From positions 478,040 through 542,039 of the forward strand of contig NW_017962922.1 of the NCBI RefSeq assembly GCF_001661345.1: a DNA stretch of 64,000 nt, read 5' to 3'. Source of the stretch: Ascoidea rubescens DSM 1968 (Eukaryota; Ascomycota; Saccharomycetes; Ascoideales; Ascoideaceae). The translations under genes and the position numbers were made by a program. Below the pieces are notes generated by a model. It saw only the letters and a list, made by a program, of their open reading frames with translations, had not been told where the DNA came from and searched no databases. Below are positions 41,959 through 52,053 of this stretch, one piece after another. The stretch's first letter is position 1. Every line of letters starts with the position of its first letter.

Positions 41959-43998
41959 ATGATGAAGTTCAAATCTATTTTTACAGCTTTGCTGTATCTC
42001 TATGTCTTAAATTCCGGCTTAGTATATGGTAATTCGAGCACCCAATGCGATTGGTCCATTTGCGACAAACTATATGATCGTTTTAAAACTGTTCCTCTGG
42101 ACAAGTTTTGCAACGAGCTGTATCCAAACCAAAATGCCTATGTGAATTTATCAAACGACCTTTCTTCTTGTGGACGTTGCGATTTCTGTTCAATTTGGTT
42201 TAGATATTCTCCATCTTTCAATCAAGGTTTAGCCTGTGGTAATCCAATTATTCAACTCTACTGTGGAGATGAAGATGGAGATAGAGATGATCTAGTTGAC
42301 AATACTTTAACCTATCCGGACGACATTCCAATTGATATTGAAACTGATTTCCCAATCGATCTCCCAACTGGTATTCCAACTGGTATTCCAACTAATATCC
42401 CGACTAATATCTCAACAAATATCCCAACTATTCCAATTGACATTCCTACTGACATTCCTACTGACATTCCTACTGACATTCCTACTGATATCCCTACTGA
42501 TATCCCTACTGATATCCCTACTGACATCCCTACTGACATACCAACTAGTATCATAGCTGATATTCCTGAATATACTTCATATGATGTTCCTACTGATGTT
42601 CCAAATACCAATAATGGTTTCAACGGCAATTACAACGGAAACAATAATGGAAATAACAATGGTAACAACAATGGCCCTGGTGGTTTCAACGGTAATTATA
42701 ATGGTAATTATAATGGCAACTACAATGGCAACTACAACGGTAATTACAACGGTAATTACAACGGTAATTACAATGGCTACAACGGTTATAGAGGTTATAA
42801 GGGCTACAGTGGTTATAAGGGTTACAATGGTAATTATAATGGCAACTTTAATGGAAATAACAATGGAAACAACAACGGTCCAGGTGGTTTTAATGGTAAC
42901 TTTAATGGCAACTTTAATGGCAATTACAATGGTAATTACAATGAAAATAAACAGAACGAAAATGATCTTAAAAAGCGTGGCTTATTTGACAATAATGGCC
43001 ATGGAAATGGCCATGGAAACGGTCATGGCAATGGTCATGGTAACGGTAATGGACATGGAAATGGACATGGTAATGGCAATGCCTTTTGGAACGCATTCAA
43101 TGGTGACAATAAAGCCTTTCCTGGATTTAATGTTAATGGACTAAATAGACGTTCGGTTTTTGTTGGTTCTGGTAATGGCAACAATAACGGCCCTAATGGA
43201 TTTAATGGAAATTATAATGGAAACTACAATGGAAATTATAATTACTACTGGAATCCTTATGCTGGAAATGGTAATGGTAATGGTAACGGTAATGGTAATG
43301 GAAATAGTAACTGGGGACCACCAAACTTCGTTAATTTTGGAAACAGTAAAAGTTCCAACACTGATGAAAATGAAAACGGCAGCAAAAACGAAAACAATTC
43401 TGACAATGACAATCCTCATGGCGATGGAAATAATCATGGAAATGGCTATGGTAACAACAATAGAAATGGAGGTGATAATGGCAACAATAATGGAAACAAC
43501 AACGGCTCTTTAGCACCAGAAAACTACACATTTACTGAAAATAATAATAACTCAACTAATGGTAACAACAATTCCGGTGTAAACAATGGTAATAACAATG
43601 AAGGCGAAAATAACGGTAACAATAACGTTGGCGATGATAATGGTAACAACAATGGTGGAAGCAACAACGGTAATAACAATGGTGGAAGTCACAATGGTAA
43701 CAACAACGGTAACAATAATGGTGGAGGTCACAATGGTAACAATAACGGAAATAATAATGGAAATGATAATGGGAGTAATAATAGAAGTATCGAACCAACA
43801 ACATTACCAGCTTTTGCTGAAACTACAACTGTTGTGCAGTCTCTTGTATCAGAATCATCGCTAGTGACATCCTCCTCATCAAGCCCCTTAACTCTCCAAG
43901 ATGAAGCTAGTAGTATTTTGGTTGCTTCAGGTTCAGGAAATATACTATCGGCTGAGTTTAGCGCATTATTCTTGATTATTTTATCATTCATTTCCTAA
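41959..43998 (+). CDS. Asn-Gly repeat GPI-anchored cell-wall protein
   Basis: The product is 679 aa from ATG 41959 (an in-frame ATG follows at once at 41962). A signal peptide is clear (FKSIFTALLYLYVLNSGLVYG). A cysteine-rich head with eight Cys follows (CDWSIC.. to ..QLYCGD, about residues 30-103). Then come about ten DIPT repeats, and a very long region of NGN/YNGN/NNGN units with a short GYKGYSG part and an NGHG part, including one dibasic KKR (residue about 338) and one RR that could be Kex2 sites. The last 20 residues are hydrophobic after a Ser/Gly-rich omega region (ILVASGSGN), a GPI attachment signal. The protein is probably a structural or adhesive wall protein. I do not recognise the head domain. 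Repeat number is expected to vary between strains. Confidence 0.85.
   Translation: MMKFKSIFTALLYLYVLNSGLVYGNSSTQCDWSICDKLYDRFKTVPLDKFCNELYPNQNAYVNLSNDLSSCGRCDFCSIWFRYSPSFNQGLACGNPIIQLYCGDEDGDRDDLVDNTLTYPDDIPIDIETDFPIDLPTGIPTGIPTNIPTNISTNIPTIPIDIPTDIPTDIPTDIPTDIPTDIPTDIPTDIPTDIPTSIIADIPEYTSYDVPTDVPNTNNGFNGNYNGNNNGNNNGNNNGPGGFNGNYNGNYNGNYNGNYNGNYNGNYNGNYNGYNGYRGYKGYSGYKGYNGNYNGNFNGNNNGNNNGPGGFNGNFNGNFNGNYNGNYNENKQNENDLKKRGLFDNNGHGNGHGNGHGNGHGNGNGHGNGHGNGNAFWNAFNGDNKAFPGFNVNGLNRRSVFVGSGNGNNNGPNGFNGNYNGNYNGNYNYYWNPYAGNGNGNGNGNGNGNSNWGPPNFVNFGNSKSSNTDENENGSKNENNSDNDNPHGDGNNHGNGYGNNNRNGGDNGNNNGNNNGSLAPENYTFTENNNNSTNGNNNSGVNNGNNNEGENNGNNNVGDDNGNNNGGSNNGNNNGGSHNGNNNGNNNGGGHNGNNNGNNNGNDNGSNNRSIEPTTLPAFAETTTVVQSLVSESSLVTSSSSSPLTLQDEASSILVASGSGNILSAEFSALFLIILSFIS
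42428..42545 (+). repeat. 12 bp coding tandem repeat (DIPT units)
   Basis: About ten near-identical 12 bp units 'gacattcctact/gatatccctact' inside the GPI protein gene. Confidence 0.9.
42620..43790 (+). repeat. Long 6-12 bp coding tandem repeat array (NGN units)
   Basis: Over 1.1 kb of imperfect AAT/AAC-GGT/GGC/GGA units in frame. Codon choice at third positions varies between units, so the array is not a fresh expansion throughout. Sub-blocks with CATGG (NGHG) and TATAAGGG (GYKG) units occur inside. Confidence 0.9.
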
Positions 43999-45236
43999 TT
44001 ATCGGTTATTACAATATTTTAAACTTCCAATTTCTTGACTTCTTGATTTTTCGGTTTTTCAATTTTCTAATTTTTTTTTTTGATTTTCCAACTTCTCAAC
44101 ATTTCTTTCTGTTCTTTTTCCTATGAATTTTTTTTCTTTTACACTCATTTGCTTCAAAATCGGATCTGGTTATTTTTTCTTCACTATTTTTAGAATGGGA
44201 TGGCATTCTTTTTCTTGAAAGATTCAAAGGTTGTAAATAAACTTGGCTTTAAACAAATATACCATATATGCGCTTTTTTCTTTATCAAATATAGTACTTT
44301 TAAGATCAAATCAATAGAACCAAGTTCTATTCAGAATTTATTGTGTAAGTTTAGGCAAAGTTTATAAAAATGATAAAAATAATCAGAATCGCAAAATATA
44401 AAAAATAAACATAAACATATCCATTATGTCTGGTAAATAATATCCGAATTAATATACATGTATTTCACTAGATCTTTATCTTTCTAAATATGAAATCATC
44501 ACTTTGAAAAAAAGCATTTGAAATCAAACACTATCTTGTCTCTTAAACGATCTTTGATTTTAATAATTTTTTGATTAATTAGTAAACACATGCCATAGTA
44601 TTAATAATTTTAAGTGATATTAGGCTATCAAATAATGAACATTCAAACGACTATGTCTTGTAAATTTTTCAATCATCCAATGTTTCTTGTACGTTCAGTT
44701 CACTAGGACCTAAATTCAAAATTGTTTTAGCAAATAAAAAAAAATAACTAAAAGTAATTTTCGAAAAATATTCACCGTAGCAACATTTGATAGAGTCAAA
44801 AAAAAAAATAGTTTTACTATAAATTTAGTGATATATCTGTTAATAGACTAATATGTTCAAATTTCATTATATCTCATTGTATTTCATGAATAAAAGATTT
44901 TTTTTTTTATTTTATACTTATAATAGTGCAAAAAAATAATATCATAAGAAAAAACAATGATTAGGACAAAGTAGTAATTAGTGAAATTTCTTTGTTGCCA
45001 TCGTTTGTCTGCTGCATTGAAACAATTAAATATAGATTCAGAGTTATTTTCCATAATTGAAAAACTTATCGAAAACACTGAAATTGAAAGCATTTGACCT
45101 GAAATTTTTGTATATAGTGTGAATTATGAAAGCAACTGACACTAGACACCCACAGTTTGACCCACAACAATTTCTGGATAAAAGCCATCAAAACATATCA
45201 AATGATAATCGTTAAAAAGGGATTTAAAAACAGTCT
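43999..45236. other. 1.2 kb convergent intergenic region
   Basis: AT-rich, with poly-T runs after the GPI gene and many short A/T tracts. One small open frame (44884-45093, -) lacks support. No RNA gene was seen. Confidence 0.5.
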
Positions 45237-47189
45237 TCAAAGAATAATTGGGACATCTGAGTCTGACTCCAATTCCAATTCTGACGCAGTTTCTGCTTCT
45301 TCGGATTCTTCTTGTTCTACTTGTTGCTCCAACTCTTTTGCATCAAAACCCACTGTGCTTTCGGAAAGTTTGTTTGTATCACCACCAGACTTATTATGCT
45401 GACTTACTCCACTAGATCTGGCAACCGAGATGTTATGCAATATCTCAGCTATATCTCTCTTGGTTTTAATGATGTCGCTGCTCTGGCCAGTATCTGCTTT
45501 CGTGATATTCGATCTGCGTGAAGCCTTTGATCCACCTAAGTTGTCTGATGCTGTGTATTTTCTGCTGCTTCTTCGTCTTCTCTTTCTATTCTGTGGATTG
45601 ATTGTTGCTATCTCATCTGCGTTCATTATTATCTCTTTCAATGCTCTCTGCTTGTCTTTGGCTTGACTATACGGTTCCTCATCTTCGTCATTGATCGACT
45701 CAATAAGAACAAACTCAATTACAGTTCCCAGATAGTATTTTTGTTCGATATTATTCCCAAATTTATTACTATTAGCAGGGTTATGATTAAGATTATTATT
45801 AATAACACTGGCACTACTGCCATTATAATTGCTGGTAATTCCTTTCCTATTTCTTTTTTTTCTTATAATCCGTTTTTCTCGTTTAGTTTTTTCATTGGGC
45901 TCACTGAGTGCTTTTGGGTTGATGACATGATCTTCAATGTTAAAGCTGCTCAGCAAATGGATGCCCAAAACGCCATTATTGTCTTTCTGGAACCGAATTC
46001 TCGAACTTGATCTGATGGCCCTGAATATCTTGAAGAAGCTCTCGAACTTGAAATTGCTTATGATTTCGTCGTTGATGGCAGTTTCCAACTGGCCATTGAT
46101 ATTGTTGAACTTTTTCAAAACCAATTTCTCGAGGATACTGCGGTCCTGTGGCAATATGAGTCTGGAGTATCCTAGTTCTCCTTTAGATATAAAGATGACC
46201 TCATTCTCAATGCGATATCCCTCCCTGGTGTTGATATTGTTTTCACTATTGGCACATTTGTTCTCGCTCGTATCAGTCTCAGCAAAAAAGTACCCATTGT
46301 TCCTAGTTTTTTTTTTATATGACCCAGCATATATGTATAATTCCTCGGTATTAATGTCTTTCAAGTCCTTCAATATATTGAACATAACATCCCCATTTAT
46401 TATCATGTCAAAAATAATTTCATTGTAGTTCAAATTTAACCCGTAGTATAGATCCAAATTGTTTCCAGCGTCTTTATCATCGACCTCATCATCAAAATTA
46501 ACATATGTGGAAAATTCACAAATCTCATGGATCTTGTAGTCATCGAATTCAATTATAAAAGGATATCCAGCTCCCTCATAGGACATTGTGCAGTAAATAT
46601 CATTAAGAATGTCTTCTTTTTTTGACAATGAAGATGCCACACTGAACGACTCGGTAATAGTCTTTAAATCAACAATAACCTTTATTATATCGTCATTTTT
46701 TTCGTTATCGTCATGTTCAATTTCATCATTTGTTTTATCTAAATTATTTATATCATCTCTATGGTCTTTGTTCTGAATTATACCATTATTATCAACATTA
46801 TCGGTCCCCAATCGACCTGTCTCTGTATTTGACAGTGCATTAAAATAATATTCGTCAAATAGCTCTATATCAAAATTGATTGAAATTCTTATGATGTGGT
46901 TGTTCTCTGTGGTGAAAATCAACCCATCCTTCGTTATGATAATCACACACTGAGTCCCAAATGTAATTGCTGATAGCATTGATGCAATATGAGAAACTTC
47001 TGCTGTCTTGCATTTAAATAGATTTCGATCACCCACTACATTCTTCAGCTTGCTATTCCCAAGAATGCTGTGCTCATTGTTTGAGGTCTTATTGTTCAGC
47101 AAGTCGTTTAAACGATCAGACAAAGCTGTGCTCGAGATCTTGATGTTCATTGATTCATCGCATTCACCAAGTCCCCAATGCCCACTCAT
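45237..47189 (-). CDS. RAD17: RAD17, Rad1-type subunit of the 9-1-1 DNA damage checkpoint clamp
   Basis: The product is 650 aa from the ATG at 47189-47187; a second Met (MNIKISS) follows at residue 14. The PCNA-like fold is recognised from HIASMLSAITFGTQCVIIITKDGLIF..NNHIIRI, CTMSYEGAGYPFIIEF, FDMIINGDVMFNILKDLKDI..ELYIYAGS, ISKGELGYSRLILPQDRSILEKL, FFKIFRAIRSSSRIRFQKDNNGVLGIHLLS and YLGTVIEFVLIESI, all in the order of yeast Rad17 (401 aa), and it ends DSDVPIIL like yeast KDIPIFF. Acidic Asn-rich insertions account for the extra length. With Ddc1 and Mec3 it forms the ring loaded by Rad24-RFC at damage. A 413 bp part (45377-45789) is duplicated exactly at 14162-14574. It diverges from ARP10 with 172 bp between starts. 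Confidence 0.93.
   Translation of the reverse strand: MSGHWGLGECDESMNIKISSTALSDRLNDLLNNKTSNNEHSILGNSKLKNVVGDRNLFKCKTAEVSHIASMLSAITFGTQCVIIITKDGLIFTTENNHIIRISINFDIELFDEYYFNALSNTETGRLGTDNVDNNGIIQNKDHRDDINNLDKTNDEIEHDDNEKNDDIIKVIVDLKTITESFSVASSLSKKEDILNDIYCTMSYEGAGYPFIIEFDDYKIHEICEFSTYVNFDDEVDDKDAGNNLDLYYGLNLNYNEIIFDMIINGDVMFNILKDLKDINTEELYIYAGSYKKKTRNNGYFFAETDTSENKCANSENNINTREGYRIENEVIFISKGELGYSRLILPQDRSILEKLVLKKFNNINGQLETAINDEIISNFKFESFFKIFRAIRSSSRIRFQKDNNGVLGIHLLSSFNIEDHVINPKALSEPNEKTKREKRIIRKKRNRKGITSNYNGSSASVINNNLNHNPANSNKFGNNIEQKYYLGTVIEFVLIESINDEDEEPYSQAKDKQRALKEIIMNADEIATINPQNRKRRRRSSRKYTASDNLGGSKASRRSNITKADTGQSSDIIKTKRDIAEILHNISVARSSGVSQHNKSGGDTNKLSESTVGFDAKELEQQVEQEESEEAETASELELESDSDVPIIL
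45377..45789 (-). repeat. 413 bp perfect repeat, copy B (within RAD17)
   Basis: The reverse complement equals 14162-14574 with no mismatch. It codes residues about 468-604, the last beta strand of the clamp fold plus the basic, disordered C-terminal region. Confidence 0.95.
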
Positions 47190-47361
47190 TGTGCACCAAT
47201 ATCAGCAGATTCAGTTGGTTTGCCTTTGGCGTGTTTTGGAAGCAGTGGAAATTCAGTTCTCGGTTTTCAAACGCCCAAACTCCAACCAAGATTGGTGTTT
47301 CTGGGTAAAAGCAACGATAACACTGTAGAAGTTGGTAATATGACAAAGATTCCACTTCCCA

Positions 47362-48789
47362 ATGTCAGATCAAAGCCTATCAACACATCCAAATCCTAAG
47401 AAGCACAACAGAAACTCTTTCTCTGTATCATCCACAGCTCACACCCACAGCAAATCCAGTTCTTCCACCCAGAAGCAATACCACGCTGCTATCTTGCAAA
47501 TTGGCTCTCGATTCATTAGAGCAGGATTTGCTGGTGATACATTTCCAATATCAACAGTATTGACGAATGAGACAAGATGGAAATACAGAATTCCCAAGCA
47601 AATTAAAAAGAATTCTACCAGCTGCAATGATTTGTACTACCTGAACCATTGCTTACCTCCTAGTGTTTCGCGTAACGATAATAGTGGAGAGAGTGATAGC
47701 ATCGATGATAAATTGACATTACAGTACACTAAGGACATTCTATCAAAACAATACTTGTTCAGCTACGACAGCACATTTGGTAGTATAGAAGGAATTGATG
47801 AGAATTCATTGTGTGAGAACATTGTTCTAAAAATATTATCCAAAATATACCAAGAGGATTTGTTGGTGGACCCATCCAGCTGCAAAATAATAATAATCGA
47901 GCCCCCATTATTTCCTTTACACTTGAAAAAGATAATATCAAATGTACTTTTGAAGAAGTTATTTGCAAAATCTCTTCTATTTATTTGCGAGCCAGCTTTG
48001 TCCTGTCTAGGTTCAGGCACCAGAAATGCATTGGTTGTTGATTTGGGCTGGGAAAATATCACTGTCAGCCCAGTCTACGATATGAGATTGATTTATAAAA
48101 ATATTCAGACTTCGACAAGAGCAGGGAAGTTTTTACATTACACAATATTAAAGAGATTTTTGTCTGAGAAGGTTATAAAGAAGAAATCTGGGTTTAAGTC
48201 CACATCCAAACTATTTAATATAATCGAAGAGTTTGTGTTTCAGGCTGTATATTGTCGCACAGTAGATGAGTCGGTTAGAGAAAGGATACACAGTGAAGAG
48301 AACAATTTTAGATTGATATCCAAAGAGAATTCCAATGATTTTTTGGATATTCCAGACAAATTGCGGTTTGAATCAGTTGAACATACGTTGTTTCCATCAT
48401 CTGCAGAACTAGATAATCCCGATGACGACGAGTTTTCAGTGGTTGACTTGATTTTAAAAGTTATTGAAAAGGTGCCGATTGATCTAAGAAGAGAGTTGTC
48501 AGACAATATTATTTTCACTGGCGGATTGTCTAACATTCCTGGCGTAAAGGCAAGGACATTGCAAGAGTTAAGAAAGAAAAAGCCCAATGCAAAATTCTCT
48601 GCTAATTTTTCTTTGGGTCCCTGGTCTGGTGCCAGCTTATACTGCAAAACAAAATTGGTGTCGGCTCCAGGTAGCTTGGTAAAGAGCCATGAGCTACTAA
48701 GAGATAAATATATTATTGAAAATGAAACCATTCAAATTCCTGACTGGTTAGATCAAATCCATCAAAATACTTTTAAATCGGCTTCTTAA
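47362..48789 (+). CDS. ARP10: ARP10, actin-related protein of the dynactin pointed end
   Basis: The product is 475 aa from ATG 47362. A Ser/His-rich leader of 40 residues precedes an actin fold: AILQIGSRFIRAGFAGDTFP (phosphate loop 1 equivalent), DLLVDPSSCKIIIIEPPLFPLHLKKIISNVLLKKLF, SLLFICEPALSCLGSGTRNALVVDLGWENITVSPVYD (phosphate loop 2 equivalent, altered), VPIDLRRELSDNIIFTGGLSNIPGV, and IPDW near the end. This order and the DP..I.IIE and IPDW features agree with Arp10/Arp11 (ACTR10), which caps the Arp1 filament of dynactin in dynein transport. Nucleotide-loop residues are degenerate, as is known for the family. An acidic insertion is seen near residue 350. Confidence 0.87.
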   Translation: MSDQSLSTHPNPKKHNRNSFSVSSTAHTHSKSSSSTQKQYHAAILQIGSRFIRAGFAGDTFPISTVLTNETRWKYRIPKQIKKNSTSCNDLYYLNHCLPPSVSRNDNSGESDSIDDKLTLQYTKDILSKQYLFSYDSTFGSIEGIDENSLCENIVLKILSKIYQEDLLVDPSSCKIIIIEPPLFPLHLKKIISNVLLKKLFAKSLLFICEPALSCLGSGTRNALVVDLGWENITVSPVYDMRLIYKNIQTSTRAGKFLHYTILKRFLSEKVIKKKSGFKSTSKLFNIIEEFVFQAVYCRTVDESVRERIHSEENNFRLISKENSNDFLDIPDKLRFESVEHTLFPSSAELDNPDDDEFSVVDLILKVIEKVPIDLRRELSDNIIFTGGLSNIPGVKARTLQELRKKKPNAKFSANFSLGPWSGASLYCKTKLVSAPGSLVKSHELLRDKYIIENETIQIPDWLDQIHQNTFKSAS

Positions 48790-48963
48790 TTGTGAGGGAA
48801 AAAACGTCAATTGAAATTATAGATCTTTTTTTTTTTTTGTAATAACAAAATGTACTTGAAATTAAAGCAAAATAATAAGAGAAGTAAAAAAAAACAAGTA
48901 AAAAAAGTAAAAAAAAAAAAAGAAAAGAATAAGAAACTTAGATAATTTCTTTATCAACAAAAA

Positions 48964-50529
48964 CTAGACCATATCATTTAATTCAATGTCTGCGTCACCA
49001 AACACACTATTCCCTTGATTAACCCTATCATATGTTTTTTGCCTTAATGACTTGGTCAAATCTATTTCATCAAATCTGGTGGGAATAATACTAACTGGTA
49101 ACATATCTGTATTGTTTCTTCCGAATAATGTTCCTTGGTAATTATCATCCTCGGAGTCGCTTTCATCGTAGTCAAAATTAGGACGAATTATTTTAAACCA
49201 TGGATAATTGCGATCAAAATCCTCTTTTTTGTTTCTTGTGGTCGAGAATCTCTTTAAAATAGTTTTAAACCAGTTTGAGCCTATGCTGAATCCTGAATTC
49301 ATGCTGCTTCCATCGGAGCTATCAAAGGGATCTCTACTATCACTTGATTCGGCTAATGCGTTGATCTCATAATCTATAATTGCCATTAGCGTTTTTTCAT
49401 CATTTGAGACTTCTGGTTGGTCGTAAAATGGGTTTGCCTTATGATTGAAGTGGTTTTTCAATGGAGAGAGATCAAGAGGACTATCATTTGATAGCAAAGG
49501 TCTGCCCTGAGGAATGTAATTTACCTTCACATAACAGCTGGTAGATAAGAGTGATCTAGGTTTAGAAGGTTTCTTGTGTGGTGCTGTATTAAACTGGGTT
49601 CCTATTTCTTTATCTTCCAAATAAACCTCAGAGTACTCATTGCTATCAAAGTTGCCTCTATGTTGAATTGCAAAGCTGTTTTCCTGTTCGCTTTCTTCGG
49701 ATTCTTCAATGATAAACTGATCTTTCAACGGGTCATCATCAAAAACATTGGGGCGACTTGATTTAACTGATCTTGTGGTAATCGGATTATAGGCAATAAG
49801 ATCGTTTTTACTATCAATGGTATACAATGCTGATAGAGGATACTGATCTAAACAGGGTGAAATGTCGAGGTGAGATGAAACAAGCGAAGGGGCTTTAATG
49901 TGAGACGTTTTTAAATCGATATCTGCAAAGGAAGTTTCTTTTAATATCGAGCTAGAATCTGCGTTTCTTTTATCATTGATTTTATAAGCAGAAGAGGGGT
50001 TTTTATTATTTGTAGGCGTAGAAGATTGATTACTAAAATCATGGGTGATGAAGTTTCTAGGAGAAGAAGGAGATGGTGTTATATATTCATTTATCAACTT
50101 TGAGTAATGATCCTTTTCATATAAAAAGTTATCAACTGTGTTTGTTAAAAAAGATGTGTTGTTAGACGTGGTTTCATTAGAATCTCTAATATTTGGTCTG
50201 TTGTTGTTTCTTTCTGCTAAAACTGTGGCTTCATTTGAATATATTGTTGACTGATAATGTTTATTGTTAAATGACTTGAAAGAACCAGGAGTCTCAAATT
50301 TAGTTTTTAGACTTTCAGAATATTTTAAACTAGAACCCAATGAATTTTTTGACTTATTTGGAGAGGGATTATCATTCTCTAAATTTTGGTTTTCAAAATC
50401 AACACTTTCATTAGCAACATGTTGATGATAGTGGGCAGAACCACCTGTCTTTGTTCTTGCAATACTTGTATTTGTAGAATAATTACTGTAACCGTCCATG
50501 TAATAACTGTATTTATTTGACTGGCTCAT
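48964..50529 (-). CDS. Disordered Ser/Asn-rich protein, unidentified
   Basis: The product is 521 aa from the ATG at 50529-50527. It is rich in Ser, Asn and Asp with no membrane segment or known domain. Possible phosphorylation or docking patterns are SPSSPRNF and SPLKNHF. The C-terminal 150 residues look most constrained: DEKTLMAIIDYEINALAES, GSNWFKTILKRFSTTRNKKEDFDRNYPWFKIIRPNFDYDESDSEDDNYQGTLF and IPTRFDEIDLTKSLRQ. This part may be the functional region, but I do not recognise it. It converges with ARP10. Confidence 0.8.
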   Translation of the reverse strand: MSQSNKYSYYMDGYSNYSTNTSIARTKTGGSAHYHQHVANESVDFENQNLENDNPSPNKSKNSLGSSLKYSESLKTKFETPGSFKSFNNKHYQSTIYSNEATVLAERNNNRPNIRDSNETTSNNTSFLTNTVDNFLYEKDHYSKLINEYITPSPSSPRNFITHDFSNQSSTPTNNKNPSSAYKINDKRNADSSSILKETSFADIDLKTSHIKAPSLVSSHLDISPCLDQYPLSALYTIDSKNDLIAYNPITTRSVKSSRPNVFDDDPLKDQFIIEESEESEQENSFAIQHRGNFDSNEYSEVYLEDKEIGTQFNTAPHKKPSKPRSLLSTSCYVKVNYIPQGRPLLSNDSPLDLSPLKNHFNHKANPFYDQPEVSNDEKTLMAIIDYEINALAESSDSRDPFDSSDGSSMNSGFSIGSNWFKTILKRFSTTRNKKEDFDRNYPWFKIIRPNFDYDESDSEDDNYQGTLFGRNNTDMLPVSIIPTRFDEIDLTKSLRQKTYDRVNQGNSVFGDADIELNDMV

Positions 50530-50736
50530 CTCTTGGTATTTTCATGTAGTAAAAAAAAAATTATAACCAAAAAAAAAAAAAAATGTAAAAGATTAGCCAA
50601 AAGCTTGCTGATTGAGCTGGATTTTCTATTGTGAAATAAGAGTTTGTGTCGTTTTTGTGATGTTGAAAATTATCAAAACAGTCAAGTTACGCAAAACCAG
50701 TTTGCTAAGACCCACTTAATTTTTCAATTGTTCAAA

Positions 50737-51123
50737 TCACTTATTTGCAATGAAACTACCAGAGGACATTAGATACCCAACATAATCTTGTAAATTCTGA
50801 TTTTCATGCTCCAACTTTTCGCAGGTTCTTTTTACTTTTGAAATCGATGAAACCAACAATTTTAGCCTATCTCTTAATTCCAGGGCCTCATCTACCAACT
50901 CTTGGTTTACTTTATCGGAATTTTCTGGTTTGGATTCTGTATTGTTGGGTTCAGTGCCATTCAGTTGCTTTTCAATGATATCAACCTTCGTAGTCTCTTT
51001 AGTTTGGTTAACCTCTTTGTTCTGAGAATTTTCCTTCAGATGAGTGGCAGTAACATTAGTAGTTTCCATTTTAGCAACTGTATTTTCTTTTAAATTCTTG
51101 CTTTGTTCGTTTGAAATAGCCAT
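50737..51123 (-). CDS. SCOC/SLO1-like short coiled-coil protein
   Basis: The product is 128 aa from the ATG at 51123-51121. The N-terminal 75 residues are polar and disordered (Thr/Asn/Lys/Glu). The C-terminal 50 residues form a coiled coil with regular heptads (ELRDRLKLLVSSISKVKRTCEKLEHENQNLQDYVGYLMSSGS). The ending ENQ.L..Y...LMSSS is the hallmark of the SCOC family, whose yeast member Slo1 binds the Arl3/Arl1 GTPase system at the trans-Golgi and whose human member binds ARL1 and FEZ1. Family is inferred from this signature and length. Confidence 0.75.
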   Translation of the reverse strand: MAISNEQSKNLKENTVAKMETTNVTATHLKENSQNKEVNQTKETTKVDIIEKQLNGTEPNNTESKPENSDKVNQELVDEALELRDRLKLLVSSISKVKRTCEKLEHENQNLQDYVGYLMSSGSFIANK

Positions 51124-51255
51124 TATTCAGTGGATCTCAGAAATATAGTGATGAAATCAAAAAAAAATATAATGAAAGAAAGCTACTAAATTACAGTGCA
51201 AAATGAAATCATAAAGATTACTAATCAATTTTTAAGAATTCAAAATGCAACCAAA

Positions 51256-51369
51256 GGTTGTATGGCCGAGAGGTCTAAGGCGTCCGACTCAAGTTCTAAG
51301 TAACTTTCACTTAAGAGAGTGAGTAATCGGATCTCGAAAGAGGCAGGAGTTCGAACCTCCTTGCAACCA
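51256..51369 (+). tRNA. tRNA-Leu(CAA) with 32 nt intron
   Basis: Acceptor GGTTGTA (51256-51262) pairs with TGCAACC (51362-51368), discriminator A at 51369. The anticodon stem TCCGA/TCGGA encloses the loop CTCAAG+A, giving anticodon CAA at 51290-51292. An intron (51294-51325) follows the base 3' to the anticodon, the normal place. A long variable arm (TCTCGAAAGAGG) and T-loop GTTCGAACC confirm a class II leucine tRNA. A poly-T terminator starts at 51373. It reads UUG, the main Leu codon in this window. Confidence 0.95.
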
Positions 51370-52053
51370 TTATTTTTTTACTGAATTTTCGTCTGCTTTT
51401 TTGCTTTCAAAATCTAATATTCTTGCAGAATGATAGGTGCAAATAATATATAATTCCCAGCTGATAATACTTGTTTTTTATTGTAAAGATAGATATATAA
51501 TGAGAATTAGTGCCAATAAAATAATACAAATAACAGCTTTTTGCCCAATGTTGGACTTTTAAATATGTCAAACCATAGCAGCTTAATGAACTGTCGATAG
51601 ACACGTGATACATATATCCTCGGCTGTTACATTAACACATGATGATGCTGGCAATTGTTTTTACTTTAAAGTGCATCACGTGGACTTCACGGTATAATTG
51701 GTTTTTCTTTTGGAGTCGAACCATGCACTGTTCGTTATTCGAGATGGTGACCGGGTGACTTTTTGCGTTGCAGTTTAAAATTTTTCAAATTGGTGAGTCA
51801 GCCAATGGGTTTAATTAACTCATAGATTAGTACATTTTGGATCTAACAATTAACGCAAACACCATAGATAAAGATATAGCTGATAATACAGATATAAATT
51901 GATTTTGTCTTCTTAAATTTGAACTTCTAATTCATTTTTATTCAACTCAACTCAACTCAACTCAATTCAATTCTATTCAATTCTATTCATTCTCTCTTGC
52001 CAGATTCAATTTTTTAATTCGGTTTGTTACTGATACACACATTTGCCATCTCA
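51370..52053. other. Promoter region of DPS1
   Basis: Two CACGTG E-boxes are seen, at 51602-51607 and 51677-51682; the second is in ATCACGTG, a full Cbf1-type site. 'gaccgggtgac' near 51749 resembles general regulatory factor sites. Pentamer repeats ('caact/caatt') at 51944-51990 lie in the 5' leader. No gene seen. Confidence 0.5.
51602..51682. promoter_or_regulatory. Two CACGTG E-boxes
   Basis: CACGTG at 51602-51607 and 51677-51682, 75 bp apart, between the tRNA gene and DPS1. Likely Cbf1-type sites by motif alone. Confidence 0.4.

Noticed and set aside
42312-43804. Several long frames in other phases within the GPI repeat gene
   Set aside because: They are products of the tandem repeat (Met-Val-Thr or His-Tyr-Cys runs) in wrong frames; only the +1 frame has signal peptide and GPI signal.
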